From: Chelativorans sp. AA-79
Lineage (GTDB): Bacteria; Pseudomonadota; Alphaproteobacteria; Rhizobiales; Rhizobiaceae
Direction: 5' to 3'
DNA length: 64,000 nt
Assembly (NCBI RefSeq): GCF_029457495.1
Contig: NZ_CP120361.1
Location: forward strand, 2,806,001 to 2,870,000
The number at the start of each line of letters is the position of its first letter. Positions within the stretch are counted from its first letter, which is position 1. This document shows, in pieces, positions 10,637 to 18,929 of this stretch. The notes beneath the pieces are model-generated. The model did no database searches and was not told the DNA's origin. It saw only the letters and a program-made list of their open reading frames with translations. The position numbers and the translations under genes are program-made.

Positions 10637-11785
10637 CTAACGCGTCCAGCCCACGAGAAGCTCTTCGACCGCACCGAACGCCCTTTGGCGGAGCGTACCG
10701 CGCGGGACGGTCTCCGCCGCATGGAGCTCGGTTTCCTGGCTCAGCATGTCGCCGATCCAGATCTGCAGCTTGCCGACGGGCGTGCCCTGCTCCACTGGAG
10801 CAGGAATGGGACCGTCGTAGACGATGCGCGCGGAGTAGCTCTCCGAATCGCGCGACGGCAAGAGAGCGGAAACCGGACCGTTTGCGCGGAGCGCCACGCT
10901 GCCTTTAGCGCCGCCATAAACGCTCGCCTCTCCGATCACCTCGCCTTCGGTAAAGAGCCGGCGCTTCCGAAAGGCATCGAAGCCCCAATCCAGCACCTTG
11001 CGGGTTTCCTCCACGCGCTCCTTCTCTGTCGGAATGCCGGTCAGAACCGCGACGAGACGCCTTCCGTCGCGTGCGGCCGAGGCGATGATGGAATAGCCCG
11101 TTCCCTCCGTGAAACCGAGGCCGAGGCCATCCGCGCCCGTCTCGAGCCGCAGGAGACGGTTGCGCTGGTTTATCCGGTTCCACTCGAAATCGGGCTGAGA
11201 GAAATAATGGTAATATCCGGGGTATTCCCGCAGGAGATGCTGCGCAAGCAGCGCCATCTCGCGCGGCGTGACCTGCTGTCCGTCAGCCGGCAGCCCTGTC
11301 GGGTTGACGAAGGTGGATTTCTGGAGTCCGATCGTGCGGGCTCGCTCCGTCATCAACCGGGCGAAATTCTCTTCCGAGCCAGCCATTGCCTCGGCGATGA
11401 TGATGCAGGCATCATTGGCCTGATGGACGGTTATGCCCTGGATGAGCGCCCCGACGGGGACGGACGACTTCACGGCCGCGAACATCGTCGCCGTGCCTGA
11501 CGGCGCTCCGCCGGTTCGCCATGCATGCACACTCACCGGAAACTCTTCCTCGGGAAACAGCCTGCCGCTTTCAAGCGCATGGAAGACGAGCTCGACCGTC
11601 ATGAGTTTCGCCAGGGAGGCCGGCGGCATGAACTCATCCGGGTTCTTGGAAAGGAGAACCGTGCCGGTGCCCGCGTCGATCACGAAAGCTTGGGCGGCCT
11701 TGGTTTCCAAGCCCTGCGTCCACGCATGAGAAGCCGGCCCGAGCGCAATGGCAAGTGCGATGAAAGCGGTGATGAGCCGAGACAC
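10637..11785 (-). CDS. D-alanyl-D-alanine carboxypeptidase family protein with degenerate active site
   Basis: Peptidase S11/PBP5-type protein, 382 aa, with a signal peptide ending near residue 24 and the C-terminal PBP5 beta domain. The SxxK motif is intact (Ser57-Leu-Ala-Lys60). The SxN position reads Gln122-Ala-Asn124 (VHQANDACI) and the KTG position reads Gly222-Leu-Gly224 (ADGLGLGFTEGTGYS). Both were checked on the nucleotides. In PBP5-type enzymes these two motifs supply catalytic Ser and Lys, so this copy is probably inactive or altered. The rlpA-dac-tmk position is usual for Rhizobiales dac genes. There is no frameshift and the rest of the fold looks well kept, so it is not an ordinary pseudogene. 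Confidence 0.85.
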   Translation of the reverse strand: MSRLITAFIALAIALGPASHAWTQGLETKAAQAFVIDAGTGTVLLSKNPDEFMPPASLAKLMTVELVFHALESGRLFPEEEFPVSVHAWRTGGAPSGTATMFAAVKSSVPVGALIQGITVHQANDACIIIAEAMAGSEENFARLMTERARTIGLQKSTFVNPTGLPADGQQVTPREMALLAQHLLREYPGYYHYFSQPDFEWNRINQRNRLLRLETGADGLGLGFTEGTGYSIIASAARDGRRLVAVLTGIPTEKERVEETRKVLDWGFDAFRKRRLFTEGEVIGEASVYGGAKGSVALRANGPVSALLPSRDSESYSARIVYDGPIPAPVEQGTPVGKLQIWIGDMLSQETELHAAETVPRGTLRQRAFGAVEELLVGWTR

Positions 11786-11874
11786 GAAACTCCCTCCTGC
11801 CCTTCATCCAGAATGAAGATGCCGGACCGGCTGATCAAGCCCGTCCGGTGCAGAACCGGTGCGATTTTTCGGAA

Positions 11875-13104
11875 TCAGTCGCGAACGGCGAAAGCGTCGG
11901 TCGCGCCTGCAGCCCAGGCAGCTTGCAAGACCTCGTCCAACCCGGCATGCCCGTCGGGCACGAGCGACAGGACAAAGACCTGTCCGTCAGGACTCCGTGC
12001 GGGCTCGATCACCAGCCGGCCGAGACCCGAGAGGGAATGCATGATGCGCTCGGCGTCCTCGCGCGACGTCCAGGCGCCGAGATTGACGAACGACCCCTCT
12101 GCTGGCTGCCCCGCGCTTGCGCTGCGGCCGGCCCACCAGTCCTGCACCGCCTGCGCGTCCAGACCGGGATCGACCACTGCGTCGAAAACCCGCGAGGCCG
12201 CACTGACGCGCTGGTCGGCATAGGACAGCGCCGCGATCTCTGCCGTCTGTATGATCGTAGGGATCACATCCGGGCGATCCGGCACCAGCGGCCCAACTTG
12301 CGGCAGCGCAACCGTGGCGGCGCTTTCCGTCAGGTCAGGCTGGCTGGCGAAGGCGACAGCAGCACTCGGGACGGGCTGGGTCGGCGTTGGGCCGGCCATC
12401 GCGACCATCACACCCGTTGGCAGACCGTCCGAGGGATCGGGCATCCCACCGGGCTGGTATGACGCCATCAGATACTCGTCATCGCGGCCGTTGAGCGGGG
12501 CCGGGCCGACATATTCCACCCGCACGCGCGCTACACCAGCGTGCTTGTAGTCGAGCAGTTCGGCCGCCCGCTTGGAAAGATCGATAACGCGATCCTTCGC
12601 GAAAGGGCCGCGGTCGTTGACGCGCACGACCACGGAGCTGCCGTTGTTCACGTTCGTCACGCGGGCGTAGCTCGGCAGCGGCATCGTCGGGTGCGCGGCC
12701 GACAGATGCGTCATGTCGTAGACTTCACCGTTGGCAGTAAGCCGACCGTGGAAAGCATCGCCATACCAGGAAGCCTTCCCTTCGGCGACATAGTCCGGAT
12801 CTTCCTTCGGACGATACCAGCGCCCCTTGATCTGATAGGGCTTGCCAACCTGATAGCGACCGCCGCCGCGCGGCAGCTCGGAGGCGCCGTAAGCTACGCG
12901 AGGACTTGCCTTTACGCCATATTCCGATTCTGCGAAATATTCCTTGGTCGACTTGACGGAAGCGCTTTGGACCGTCTCGCCGCACCCGGCCAACAGCACG
13001 GAAAGCGCGGCGACACCGGCGAAAGCTACAGTTGTCTTCGGATTTTTCCTGGCCCCCGGTCGCTTGGCAATCACCCGGTCTTTTCCCCAAATGCGTTCAC
13101 TCAA
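11875..13104 (-). CDS. rlpA: RlpA-like septal lytic transglycosylase, SPOR-domain lipoprotein
   Basis: Outer-membrane lipoprotein of 409 aa. A basic N-terminus and hydrophobic stretch end in the lipobox LLAGC near residue 42. The double-psi beta-barrel RlpA domain lies at about residues 95-185 ([47 protein letters not shown]). The C-terminal ~75 residues fit a SPOR domain, which binds denuded glycan at division sites. RlpA proteins cleave such glycan strands in some bacteria. It lies 89 bp upstream of the carboxypeptidase gene on the same strand. Confidence 0.9.
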   Translation of the reverse strand: MSERIWGKDRVIAKRPGARKNPKTTVAFAGVAALSVLLAGCGETVQSASVKSTKEYFAESEYGVKASPRVAYGASELPRGGGRYQVGKPYQIKGRWYRPKEDPDYVAEGKASWYGDAFHGRLTANGEVYDMTHLSAAHPTMPLPSYARVTNVNNGSSVVVRVNDRGPFAKDRVIDLSKRAAELLDYKHAGVARVRVEYVGPAPLNGRDDEYLMASYQPGGMPDPSDGLPTGVMVAMAGPTPTQPVPSAAVAFASQPDLTESAATVALPQVGPLVPDRPDVIPTIIQTAEIAALSYADQRVSAASRVFDAVVDPGLDAQAVQDWWAGRSASAGQPAEGSFVNLGAWTSREDAERIMHSLSGLGRLVIEPARSPDGQVFVLSLVPDGHAGLDEVLQAAWAAGATDAFAVRD

Positions 13105-13482
13105 ATGCGGCCCCCAGACTGCGCACGGTGCACCCTCACCGGATTGCTCTCATGCACAGGAAATCGTTATTACGATCTGAATCGACTGTGGCCGTAAGCT
13201 GGCAAAAATAAGTGATACATAGGATCATCCGTATTGGCTAGGCCATCCCGGCGCGCGCTTCATCCCGATAGGCGCTTTGCGGGTAACAATATGTCACATT
13301 CTGTTATGGTGCCCGGCGGCAGAAGGAGCGTGCGGCAGCGAGCCTGGCTGCTGCACCCAGGTGGCCGGCCAGCCAAAGTCGATTGAGAGCGGCGGCCGAC
13401 GACGAAATAGACGCTTCCTGGAAGTTTCTGCCGGATGTATACTTGCAGCACCTCAAATGAGGGGAACAAGGGAGGCGTTACA
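13105..13482. other. 378-bp intergenic region between divergent rlpA and a small membrane-protein gene
   Basis: No credible gene or RNA was recognised. It must hold the promoters of rlpA (minus) and of the gene at 13483 (plus). An AT-rich patch near 13200-13310 is the likeliest promoter zone. A ribosome site GGGAGG at 13470-13475 serves the plus-strand gene. Confidence 0.5.
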
Positions 13483-13887
13483 ATGCCACAGTTAGCAAGT
13501 CTCTACTTCAAGGCCGCCATCGTTTTTCTGCTCATCGGCATCGCGATGGGACTGCAGATGGCGATGTCCGGAAACCACAACGTGATCGGACCGCACGCGC
13601 ACAGCAATCTTCTCGGGTGGGTCACCATGGCGATCTTCGGCGGTTACTATGCCCTGAATCCCGCCAAGGCACAGGGAAGGCTGGCGACCGCCCAGTACTG
13701 GATCTATACGGTTGGCGTCGTTGTGATGGTGCCGTCCCTTTATATGCTCTATCTCGGATATCCCGCCTTTGAGCTCTTCACGGCGGTCTCTTCTTTGGTG
13801 ATCCTCCTGGGCGTCGTGCTGTTCGCCGTGATCATCTACGCCAAGGAGCCTGCGCCGCGCCCAATCCCCGGCGCCGCCGCCGTCTGA
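13483..13887 (+). CDS. Small four-helix membrane protein with HAH motif, heme-copper-oxidase subunit I-like
   Basis: 134 aa, almost entirely four hydrophobic segments (about residues 6-25, 36-56, 68-90, 96-118). The segment IGPHAHSNLLGWVTMAIFGG carries two histidines in a context resembling the heme-binding helix of cytochrome oxidase/NO reductase subunit I. Full-length subunit I has 12 or more helices, so this is at best a stand-alone fragment-like protein. GGGAGG eight bases upstream supports the ATG at 13483. No other oxidase gene is nearby. The heme link is inference; otherwise it is an uncharacterised membrane protein. Confidence 0.7.
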   Translation: MPQLASLYFKAAIVFLLIGIAMGLQMAMSGNHNVIGPHAHSNLLGWVTMAIFGGYYALNPAKAQGRLATAQYWIYTVGVVVMVPSLYMLYLGYPAFELFTAVSSLVILLGVVLFAVIIYAKEPAPRPIPGAAAV

Positions 13888-14079
13888 GCAATGGCGACTG
13901 CCAGCGCGCCTCGGTCCCGCCGGGGCGTGCTTTCGCTAGGTCGCGATCGCTGCTACTGCCGTTCTCATCCGCAACACGCCGCCACAGGAACCATATGCGT
14001 GACCTGTGGTTGGAGTGCTGCGTGCGTGCGCCGAAGCTGCGGAGGCGCGATCAGCAGGCGAAGCGAGGAGGCATGCCCG

Positions 14080-14268
14080 ATGGCCGGCGCATTCGACAAA
14101 CGGCAGGGAGAGGATGGGCTCTGGGAGGTCTATGACGAGGACAGCGACGAAGTCATTCTGATCGACGGCTTGCCGCTTGCCGGATTGGGCGAAGAGGAGG
14201 CGGATGATGCCCTCCGGCGACTCAGGCGTGGAGACCTGTCACCGGACTACAGTCCGGAAGCGCCTTAG
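14080..14268 (+). CDS. Small acidic hypothetical protein
   Basis: 62 aa and highly acidic (EDSDEVILIDG, GEEEADDALRRLRRGD), with no membrane segment. The ATG at 14080 follows GAGGAGG at 14065-14071, a strong ribosome site. A longer in-frame version back to 13891 has a rare cysteine/arginine-rich composition and no ribosome site, so it was not used. Its 3' end overlaps the end of a minus-strand ORF by 30 bp. Function unknown. Confidence 0.6.
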   Translation: MAGAFDKRQGEDGLWEVYDEDSDEVILIDGLPLAGLGEEEADDALRRLRRGDLSPDYSPEAP

Positions 14269-14505
14269 CATCTCCTCCCGCTCGCCGCCTCCGCGGCGGA
14301 GATGCAGCCACAGGACCGTGGCGCCGAGCGCGAGAAGCGCGATGTTGAGGAAGAAGGTGTGATCGATTGCAAAGCGCACCATCTCCTGGATGCCCACTTC
14401 CACCGAAGGAACCTCGATCCTCCCATTGTTCCGGCGCAGCCTCAGCCCAAGTCCCCAATGACCTCCAGACCCGTGCTGCCGGTTCAGGTTGTTCCCGGTC
14501 GCCAT
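14239..14505 (-). CDS. Hypothetical single-pass membrane protein
   Basis: 88 aa. One clear membrane helix (FFLNIALLALGATVLWLHL, about residues 51-69) is followed by a basic/acidic cytoplasmic tail. AGGAGA lies 7 bases before the ATG at 14505, which supports translation. The first ~35 residues are glycine/arginine-rich and low in complexity. It is convergent with the 62-aa gene. An internal Met at residue 43 could be an alternative start. Family not recognised. Confidence 0.5.
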   Translation of the reverse strand: MATGNNLNRQHGSGGHWGLGLRLRRNNGRIEVPSVEVGIQEMVRFAIDHTFFLNIALLALGATVLWLHLRRGGGEREEMLRRFRTVVR

Positions 14506-14542
14506 ATGTGTTCTCCTACCACGTCACAAGAAGGAGACGGAG

Positions 14543-14812
14543 ATGCAGTGCCCTGTTGACGGAAGCGAGTTGGTCATGAGCGAGCGGCAAGGCATCGAGA
14601 TCGACTATTGCCCAAAGTGCCGCGGCGTCTGGCTCGATCGTGGCGAGCTCGACAAAATTGTCGAGCGGACCTCGCAGGAGGGTTTGTCCGCGCAATTTGA
14701 CCAGCGCTCCCGTGAGCGCGACGAGCGCGGGTACAGGGATGACCGAAACTACGGTTCGCAGCGCCCTCACAAGAAGAAGAAATCGCTTCTGGGCGAAATC
14801 TTCGATTTCTGA
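14543..14812 (+). CDS. TFIIB-type zinc-ribbon protein
   Basis: 89 aa. The N-terminus (MQCPVDGSELVMSERQGIE, then DYCPKCRGVWLDRGELD) is the zf-TFIIB/COG3809 signature; the first knuckle is unusual in having one Cys, whereas the second is CPKC. The middle is rich in Arg, Asp and Gln, and the end HKKKKSLLGEIFDF is the typical basic-plus-hydrophobic tail of these proteins. GGAGACGGAG upstream supports the ATG at 14543. The cellular role of the family is unknown. Confidence 0.8.
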   Translation: MQCPVDGSELVMSERQGIEIDYCPKCRGVWLDRGELDKIVERTSQEGLSAQFDQRSRERDERGYRDDRNYGSQRPHKKKKSLLGEIFDF

Positions 14813-14871
14813 ACAGCTACGAACGCGGGCAGGCCACAGAACCTGCCTGCCGTGTAGAAGAGGAGCAGATT

Positions 14872-15069
14872 ATGTGGCTGCGCCTAACAGACCAAAACCA
14901 AAAGACCGTCATGGTCAACAGCGACCATATCGTGTGGTTTGACGCCCAGCCGAGTGGCAGTTTTACCGAACTCCACGTCACCTATTATGGCGGCGACCGG
15001 AACATTGCGATCCTCGTCAAGGAACCGGTCGAGGAGATAGCCGCCATGCTGACGCGGCCGCCCTCCTGA
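14872..15069 (+). CDS. Small hypothetical protein
   Basis: 65 aa, beta-rich in appearance (MWLRLTDQNQKTVMVNSDHI ... TELHVTYYGGDRNIAILV), ending in a short helix. Pattern and length recall FlbD-like or DUF-type small proteins opening with a strand and a 'VNxDHI' turn, but no flagellar genes are near, so no name is given. AGAGGAG six bases upstream supports the ATG. It follows the zinc-ribbon gene by 59 bp, possibly in the same transcript. Confidence 0.6.
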   Translation: MWLRLTDQNQKTVMVNSDHIVWFDAQPSGSFTELHVTYYGGDRNIAILVKEPVEEIAAMLTRPPS

Positions 15070-15415
15070 TCACGACGATCTGGCCCAGCCACCATCGCGG
15101 CCTGCGACTGTGTGCGGGTCATTGCGAAGACTTCCCTGCCTCCGCGTGTGCTCACGATCTGCGCCCCCGCACCGTCCAAATGCCAGCGACCGGCGTATAT
15201 CTCGGATAGCGAGCCGAGCTTGGGGCACTCCACTCTACGATCGACATCAAGCTCGACCTGTGTTTGCAGGCAGGAAGGAAGCTGCGGAACGAGTTGACGC
15301 AGCGATTGGAGGCGCGGTAAAGCGCTCAGCGAAGCAGGGTTTCGGCAGCAAGATGGTAGAGACTGCGGGAATTTATCTCGACAGGAAGCCAGAAAAGCTA
15401 ACGAAGTCAGTATTC
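15070..15415. other. 346-bp stretch without a recognised gene, upstream of tRNA-Ser
   Basis: Open frames here are short and lack ribosome sites or family-like patterns. It should contain the promoter of the tRNA gene close to its 3' end. No repeat or stem-loop of note was seen. Confidence 0.45.
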
Positions 15416-15505
15416 GGAGGGATGGCCGAGCGGTTTAAGGCACCGGTCTTGAAAACCGGCGTGGGCGCGAGTCCACCGTGGGTTCGAATCCCACTCCCTC
15501 CGCCA
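15416..15505 (+). tRNA. tRNA-Ser, anticodon UGA
   Basis: A 90-base cloverleaf with acceptor stem GGAGGGA/TCCCTCC, discriminator G and encoded CCA at 15503-15505. The anticodon arm is CCGGT-CTTGAAA-ACCGG with TGA at 15450-15452, reading UCA codons. A long variable arm (GGCGCGAGTCC region) and the T-arm GTGGG-TTCGAAT-CCCAC are as expected for serine. The accessory block begins about 290 bp downstream. Confidence 0.97.
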
Positions 15506-15619
15506 TTTTCCATGGTAAATAACTGTTCTTGCATTTTCTATTTGGGAGCCATCATTCAGATCGCTGAGAGGAGCGCGGAGCAATTGTTCTTGCCGCGGGA
15601 TTCCAGCAGGGCGCCTCTG

Positions 15620-15647
15620 TCCGACCAGAGGTAAAGCTCTGGTCGGA
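15620..15647. repeat. Perfect 11-bp inverted repeat between tRNA-Ser and the ABC operon
   Basis: Left arm 15620-15630 and right arm 15637-15647 are perfectly complementary with a 6-base loop (GTAAAG). No T-run follows on either strand. It could terminate the tRNA transcript or the minus-strand ABC operon ending at 15796, or be a protein-binding dyad. Confidence 0.5.
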
Positions 15648-15795
15648 GCGGGAGATGCGTTTCTCACTTCACGACAGCGCACACGATACCTTCGATCGAC
15701 TCTTACAAGTGAGCACTCCCCCTCGGAAGTCGGCGGGCCACGGCTGAAGGTCGAGCGCTGAACGATCGCATTGGCTGCGACAGTGGTGCAGCCGA

Positions 15796-16632
15796 CTATT
15801 TGATGCTGCCCTTCCCCAGTCCTTCGACGAACCATTTTTGCGCCGCAAGAAATGCGACCACAAGGGGCAGCACGACGAGGGTCGAGGCGGCCATGAGCGG
15901 GCCGTAGTCGTTGCCCGCCTCCTCGTTCTTGAAGGCCATGATGCCCAGCGGCGGTGGCATGAGATCTTCGGACCGCACCGCGATGAGCGGCCAGAACAGG
16001 TCGTTCCAGTGGGAGACGACCGAGAAGATGGAGAAGGCGATGACGGCGGGCATGGCCATCGGCACCATGATCTTCCAGACAATGGCGAACTCCGACAGCC
16101 CGTCGAGGCGGGCAGCATGGACCACGTCGTCCGGGATCGATTTGAAGAACTGACGAAACAGGAAGATGGCGAAGGGCGAGACCACGAAGGGGAAGATCAG
16201 AGCGGCATAGGTGTTGAGGATACCGAGGCTGTAGCCGAGGATGAAGAGCGGCAGCGCCAGCACCTGATGGGGAAGGAGCAGGCCGATGAGCACCAGGCCG
16301 AAGAGCATATCGCGGCCCTTGAAATCGAGCTTGGCGAGCGCATAGGCCGCCGGCGCGCAGACCAGGATCTGCAAAGCGAGGATAGTCGCGCAGACGAAAA
16401 CGCCATTGACCATGTAGCGCGGCAGTGGCGCCTCGGTGAGCGCCTTGGTGTAGTTCTCCACCGCGAACCATTGCTCCGGCAGGAGGGAGAAGGATGCCCG
16501 GAAGATCTCCCCGGGCGGCTTGAGCGAGAGAGAGACCATCCACACGAAAGGCACCAGCACGAGGGCCCCGGTCAGGAGCAGCAGAGCATGGCGGGCGATC
16601 GCGGCTGTGGCAGGCAGGTTTCTGGCGTTCAT
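15796..16632 (-). CDS. CUT1-type ABC transporter permease (MalG/UgpE-like)
   Basis: Second inner-membrane permease of the 15.8-20.1 kb importer, 278 aa. About six membrane segments; the EAA loop appears as VHAARLDGLSEFAIVWKIMVPM near residue 180. Family members import sugars, glycerol-3-phosphate and related polyols. It is the last gene of the operon ATPase-permease-binding protein-permease, 22 bp after the binding-protein stop. Substrate is inferred from context (phosphonopyruvate hydrolase across the divergent promoter), not from the protein itself. Confidence 0.88.
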   Translation of the reverse strand: MNARNLPATAAIARHALLLLTGALVLVPFVWMVSLSLKPPGEIFRASFSLLPEQWFAVENYTKALTEAPLPRYMVNGVFVCATILALQILVCAPAAYALAKLDFKGRDMLFGLVLIGLLLPHQVLALPLFILGYSLGILNTYAALIFPFVVSPFAIFLFRQFFKSIPDDVVHAARLDGLSEFAIVWKIMVPMAMPAVIAFSIFSVVSHWNDLFWPLIAVRSEDLMPPPLGIMAFKNEEAGNDYGPLMAASTLVVLPLVVAFLAAQKWFVEGLGKGSIK

Positions 16633-16654
16633 GTAAGCCCCGACCGGAGAGTTG

Positions 16655-17926
16655 CTATTCGGGAAGCAAGGTTCTGGCGTCCTCGACCATTGCGGCCATG
16701 GCCTCTTCGGGCGACCGCTTCATCGTCACCACCGACTGGAGGTGGTCACGAAGAAGCGCGCTGAGCTTGATCGAGTTTTCGCCCGGGAAGGCGAAGAAGC
16801 CGCTGATGACGGGAAGCTGCCCTACGCTCGTCGCCAGATTGGGCCGCTCGCGATAGAAGTCCGCGAGGAGTTTCGGATCGTTGATTGCCCGCAGGTTGCC
16901 GGGGACGTAGCCCGTTTTCTGCGCCATGATCGTCTGGCCGACCGGGCCGGTGACGAATTTCAAGTACTTCCACGCGGCCCGCTGCCGCGCTTCGTCCCGC
17001 GCCAGGATCATGCCCGCATTGCCGCCGGCCGGCAGGCGACCCTCCGACGAAGGCAGCGGAAAGGGCGCCGTCCTGAGCGTGAAGGTGCCGGCGCTCTGTT
17101 CGGTGTAGCGCATCGTCCGGGCGCTGGAGGTGATCAGAATGCCAAGCTGCCCGGCAACGAAGACCTGTGCTGCCTGGTCCGGAGACATGTCCACCTGGCC
17201 CGCCTCGCCGAAGGAACGCAGTAGCTCGAGCGCCGCCATCCCTTCCGGCCCGTCGAAGGTGATCTTCCCATCCTTCATCATGCGCCCGCCCTGCGATTCA
17301 ACCAAGGCGATGAACTCCCAGTTGGCCGAGCTGGTCCAGTCGAAGAAGGCGCCCATGATGTTGCCGTCGAGCGCCTCTACGCGCTTGGCCAGGTCCAGGA
17401 TTTCGGGCCATGTTTTTGGGAACTGCTCCGGATCGCCGCCGGCGCGCCGTACGAGTTCGGCATTGTAATAGACGATCGGGGTGGAAATGGCGAAGGGCAG
17501 GCCGTAGAGCTCCTCCCCGACCGTCGCCAGCGTGAGCGATGCCGGAGCATAGCCGAGCGAGTTCCGGTCTTCCTCGGCGGCGATGAACGGCTCCAGGGGA
17601 GCGGCCAGGCCGCGCTCTACGATGAAGGCCACGCGGTTGAAGCCGTGAAAGGCCACGTCCGGAAGATCGCCCGTGATGGCCTCGCGGAAATTGGCCTGCA
17701 CGAGCTCCTCGTAGTTCTCGGCCACGCCGCGGAATTCGATGGCGATGTCCGGGTTGGCGGCCATGAACTCCTTCGCCGCCTCTTCATGCGCTTCCTTCTG
17801 GAAGCCGAATGCATAGGCGACCTCCAGGGAGATGGCGGGCTCCGCCGCAGCGGCTCCGGCAAGGCCGAACATGGCCAGCGCAACGGTCAACGCCTTTAGT
17901 TTGAAGGCCCTTGGCTTGATGGACAT
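16655..17926 (-). CDS. ABC transporter extracellular substrate-binding protein, family 1
   Basis: Periplasmic binding protein of 423 aa. The ATG at 17926 follows GGAG and opens a signal peptide ending AGAAAAEP near residue 30; a TTG start 8 codons upstream was rejected. Pattern typical of CUT1/MalE-UgpB folds (TWPEILDLAKRVEAL, GILITSSARTM, GYVPGN). It is paralogous to the orphan binding protein at 23228-24490, sharing WPxILDLAK, TGYxPxN, PGENxxxL and DHLQSVVTxKxxPEEAM. Ligand unknown; a phosphonate or phosphorylated polyol is suggested by context. Confidence 0.88.
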   Translation of the reverse strand: MSIKPRAFKLKALTVALAMFGLAGAAAAEPAISLEVAYAFGFQKEAHEEAAKEFMAANPDIAIEFRGVAENYEELVQANFREAITGDLPDVAFHGFNRVAFIVERGLAAPLEPFIAAEEDRNSLGYAPASLTLATVGEELYGLPFAISTPIVYYNAELVRRAGGDPEQFPKTWPEILDLAKRVEALDGNIMGAFFDWTSSANWEFIALVESQGGRMMKDGKITFDGPEGMAALELLRSFGEAGQVDMSPDQAAQVFVAGQLGILITSSARTMRYTEQSAGTFTLRTAPFPLPSSEGRLPAGGNAGMILARDEARQRAAWKYLKFVTGPVGQTIMAQKTGYVPGNLRAINDPKLLADFYRERPNLATSVGQLPVISGFFAFPGENSIKLSALLRDHLQSVVTMKRSPEEAMAAMVEDARTLLPE

Positions 17927-17993
17927 TGGGGGCTCCGTTGTATGTGTCAAGAATGTCTGGACCGACTTTCGACAATCCGCTGCGGAGGCTGGC

Positions 17994-18929
17994 TCATTGA
18001 TAATGCACCTTCCTGTCCATGATGCGGGCCTGGACTAGGGTGAGCGCCACCACGATGGCGAGGAAGACGACGGTCACGGAGGCGCCGTAGCCGGTGCGCA
18101 GATATTCGAAGCTTTCGCGGTAGAGGGTGTAGAGCAGCACTTCGGACGCATGACCGGGGCCGCCTTGGGTGAGGATCTGCACGGTGTCGAAGCTCTCGAA
18201 GGCTTTGAGCGCCACCACGATGACGACGAACATCGTCACCGGCCCCAGCATGGGTAGGGTCACGGTGCGCAGCCGGTCGAGCCAGAGGTCAGCGCCGTCG
18301 ATGTCGGCTGCGTCGTAGAGGTCCTGAGGGATGGATTTGAGCCCTGCCAGGAACAGCACCATGGCAAAGCCGAGGTTCTGCCAAATGCCGATGACGACGA
18401 GCACCGGCAGCACCGTATCCTCGTCCCGCAGCCAATTGGCAGTGGGCAGACCGAGAGCAGAGAGCGTCTGGTTCACGAGACCGATGGTCGGGTGGAGCAG
18501 CGCTTCCCAGGCGATCGCCATGGCGGCGAGGGTGGCCATGTAGGGCAGGAAATGGATAGCGCGGTAGAGGGCACGCAGGGCTCGCCCGCTCTCGATCAAC
18601 AGGGCGATGACGAGGCCGAGGATCACAGTGCCCGGCACCACGATCAGAACATAGACGATCGTGTTCGCCAGCGAGATGCGAAAGCCTTCGTCGGCAAAAA
18701 CTTCGCGGAAATTGGCAAGGCCGATGAAGTTGAGACTGTGGGCACCGAACTGCCAGTCCGTGGTCGCGATCACGAAGACGGCGAAGACGGGAAGGATGAA
18801 GAGTACGAGCAGCAGCAGGAAGGCCGGCCCCGCGAGCGCATAACCGGCGAGCGCCTCCGCCAGCCTCTGCGCCCTTGCCGGCGAGGATGCGGCCGGGTGG
18901 ACGGGCAATGGTTCGGCCGCCGCGCTCAT
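17994..18929 (-). CDS. CUT1-type ABC transporter permease (MalF/UgpA-like)
   Basis: First permease of the importer, 311 aa. A cytoplasmic N-terminus of ~35 residues is followed by six membrane segments (first around FLLLLVLFILPVFAVFVI). The EAA loop is LYDAADIDGADLWLDRLRTVTLP near residue 220. The start overlaps the ATPase stop by 4 bp (ATGA). Operon order is ATPase-permease-binding protein-permease, a shuffled version of the usual ugpBAEC layout. Confidence 0.88.
   Translation of the reverse strand: MSAAAEPLPVHPAASSPARAQRLAEALAGYALAGPAFLLLLVLFILPVFAVFVIATTDWQFGAHSLNFIGLANFREVFADEGFRISLANTIVYVLIVVPGTVILGLVIALLIESGRALRALYRAIHFLPYMATLAAMAIAWEALLHPTIGLVNQTLSALGLPTANWLRDEDTVLPVLVVIGIWQNLGFAMVLFLAGLKSIPQDLYDAADIDGADLWLDRLRTVTLPMLGPVTMFVVIVVALKAFESFDTVQILTQGGPGHASEVLLYTLYRESFEYLRTGYGASVTVVFLAIVVALTLVQARIMDRKVHYQ

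Noticed and set aside
11821..11868. Short inverted repeats between the dac and rlpA genes as a terminator
   Set aside because: CCGGAC/GTCCGG pairs over 6 bp with a 15-base loop and no U-run; too weak to call.
15416..15505. Attachment site with direct repeat at tRNA-Ser
   Set aside because: I could not find a second copy of the tRNA 3' end by reading, and no integrase is present.
15110..15634. Plus-strand open frame of 174 codons
   Set aside because: It runs through the tRNA-Ser gene and has no ribosome site or domain pattern.
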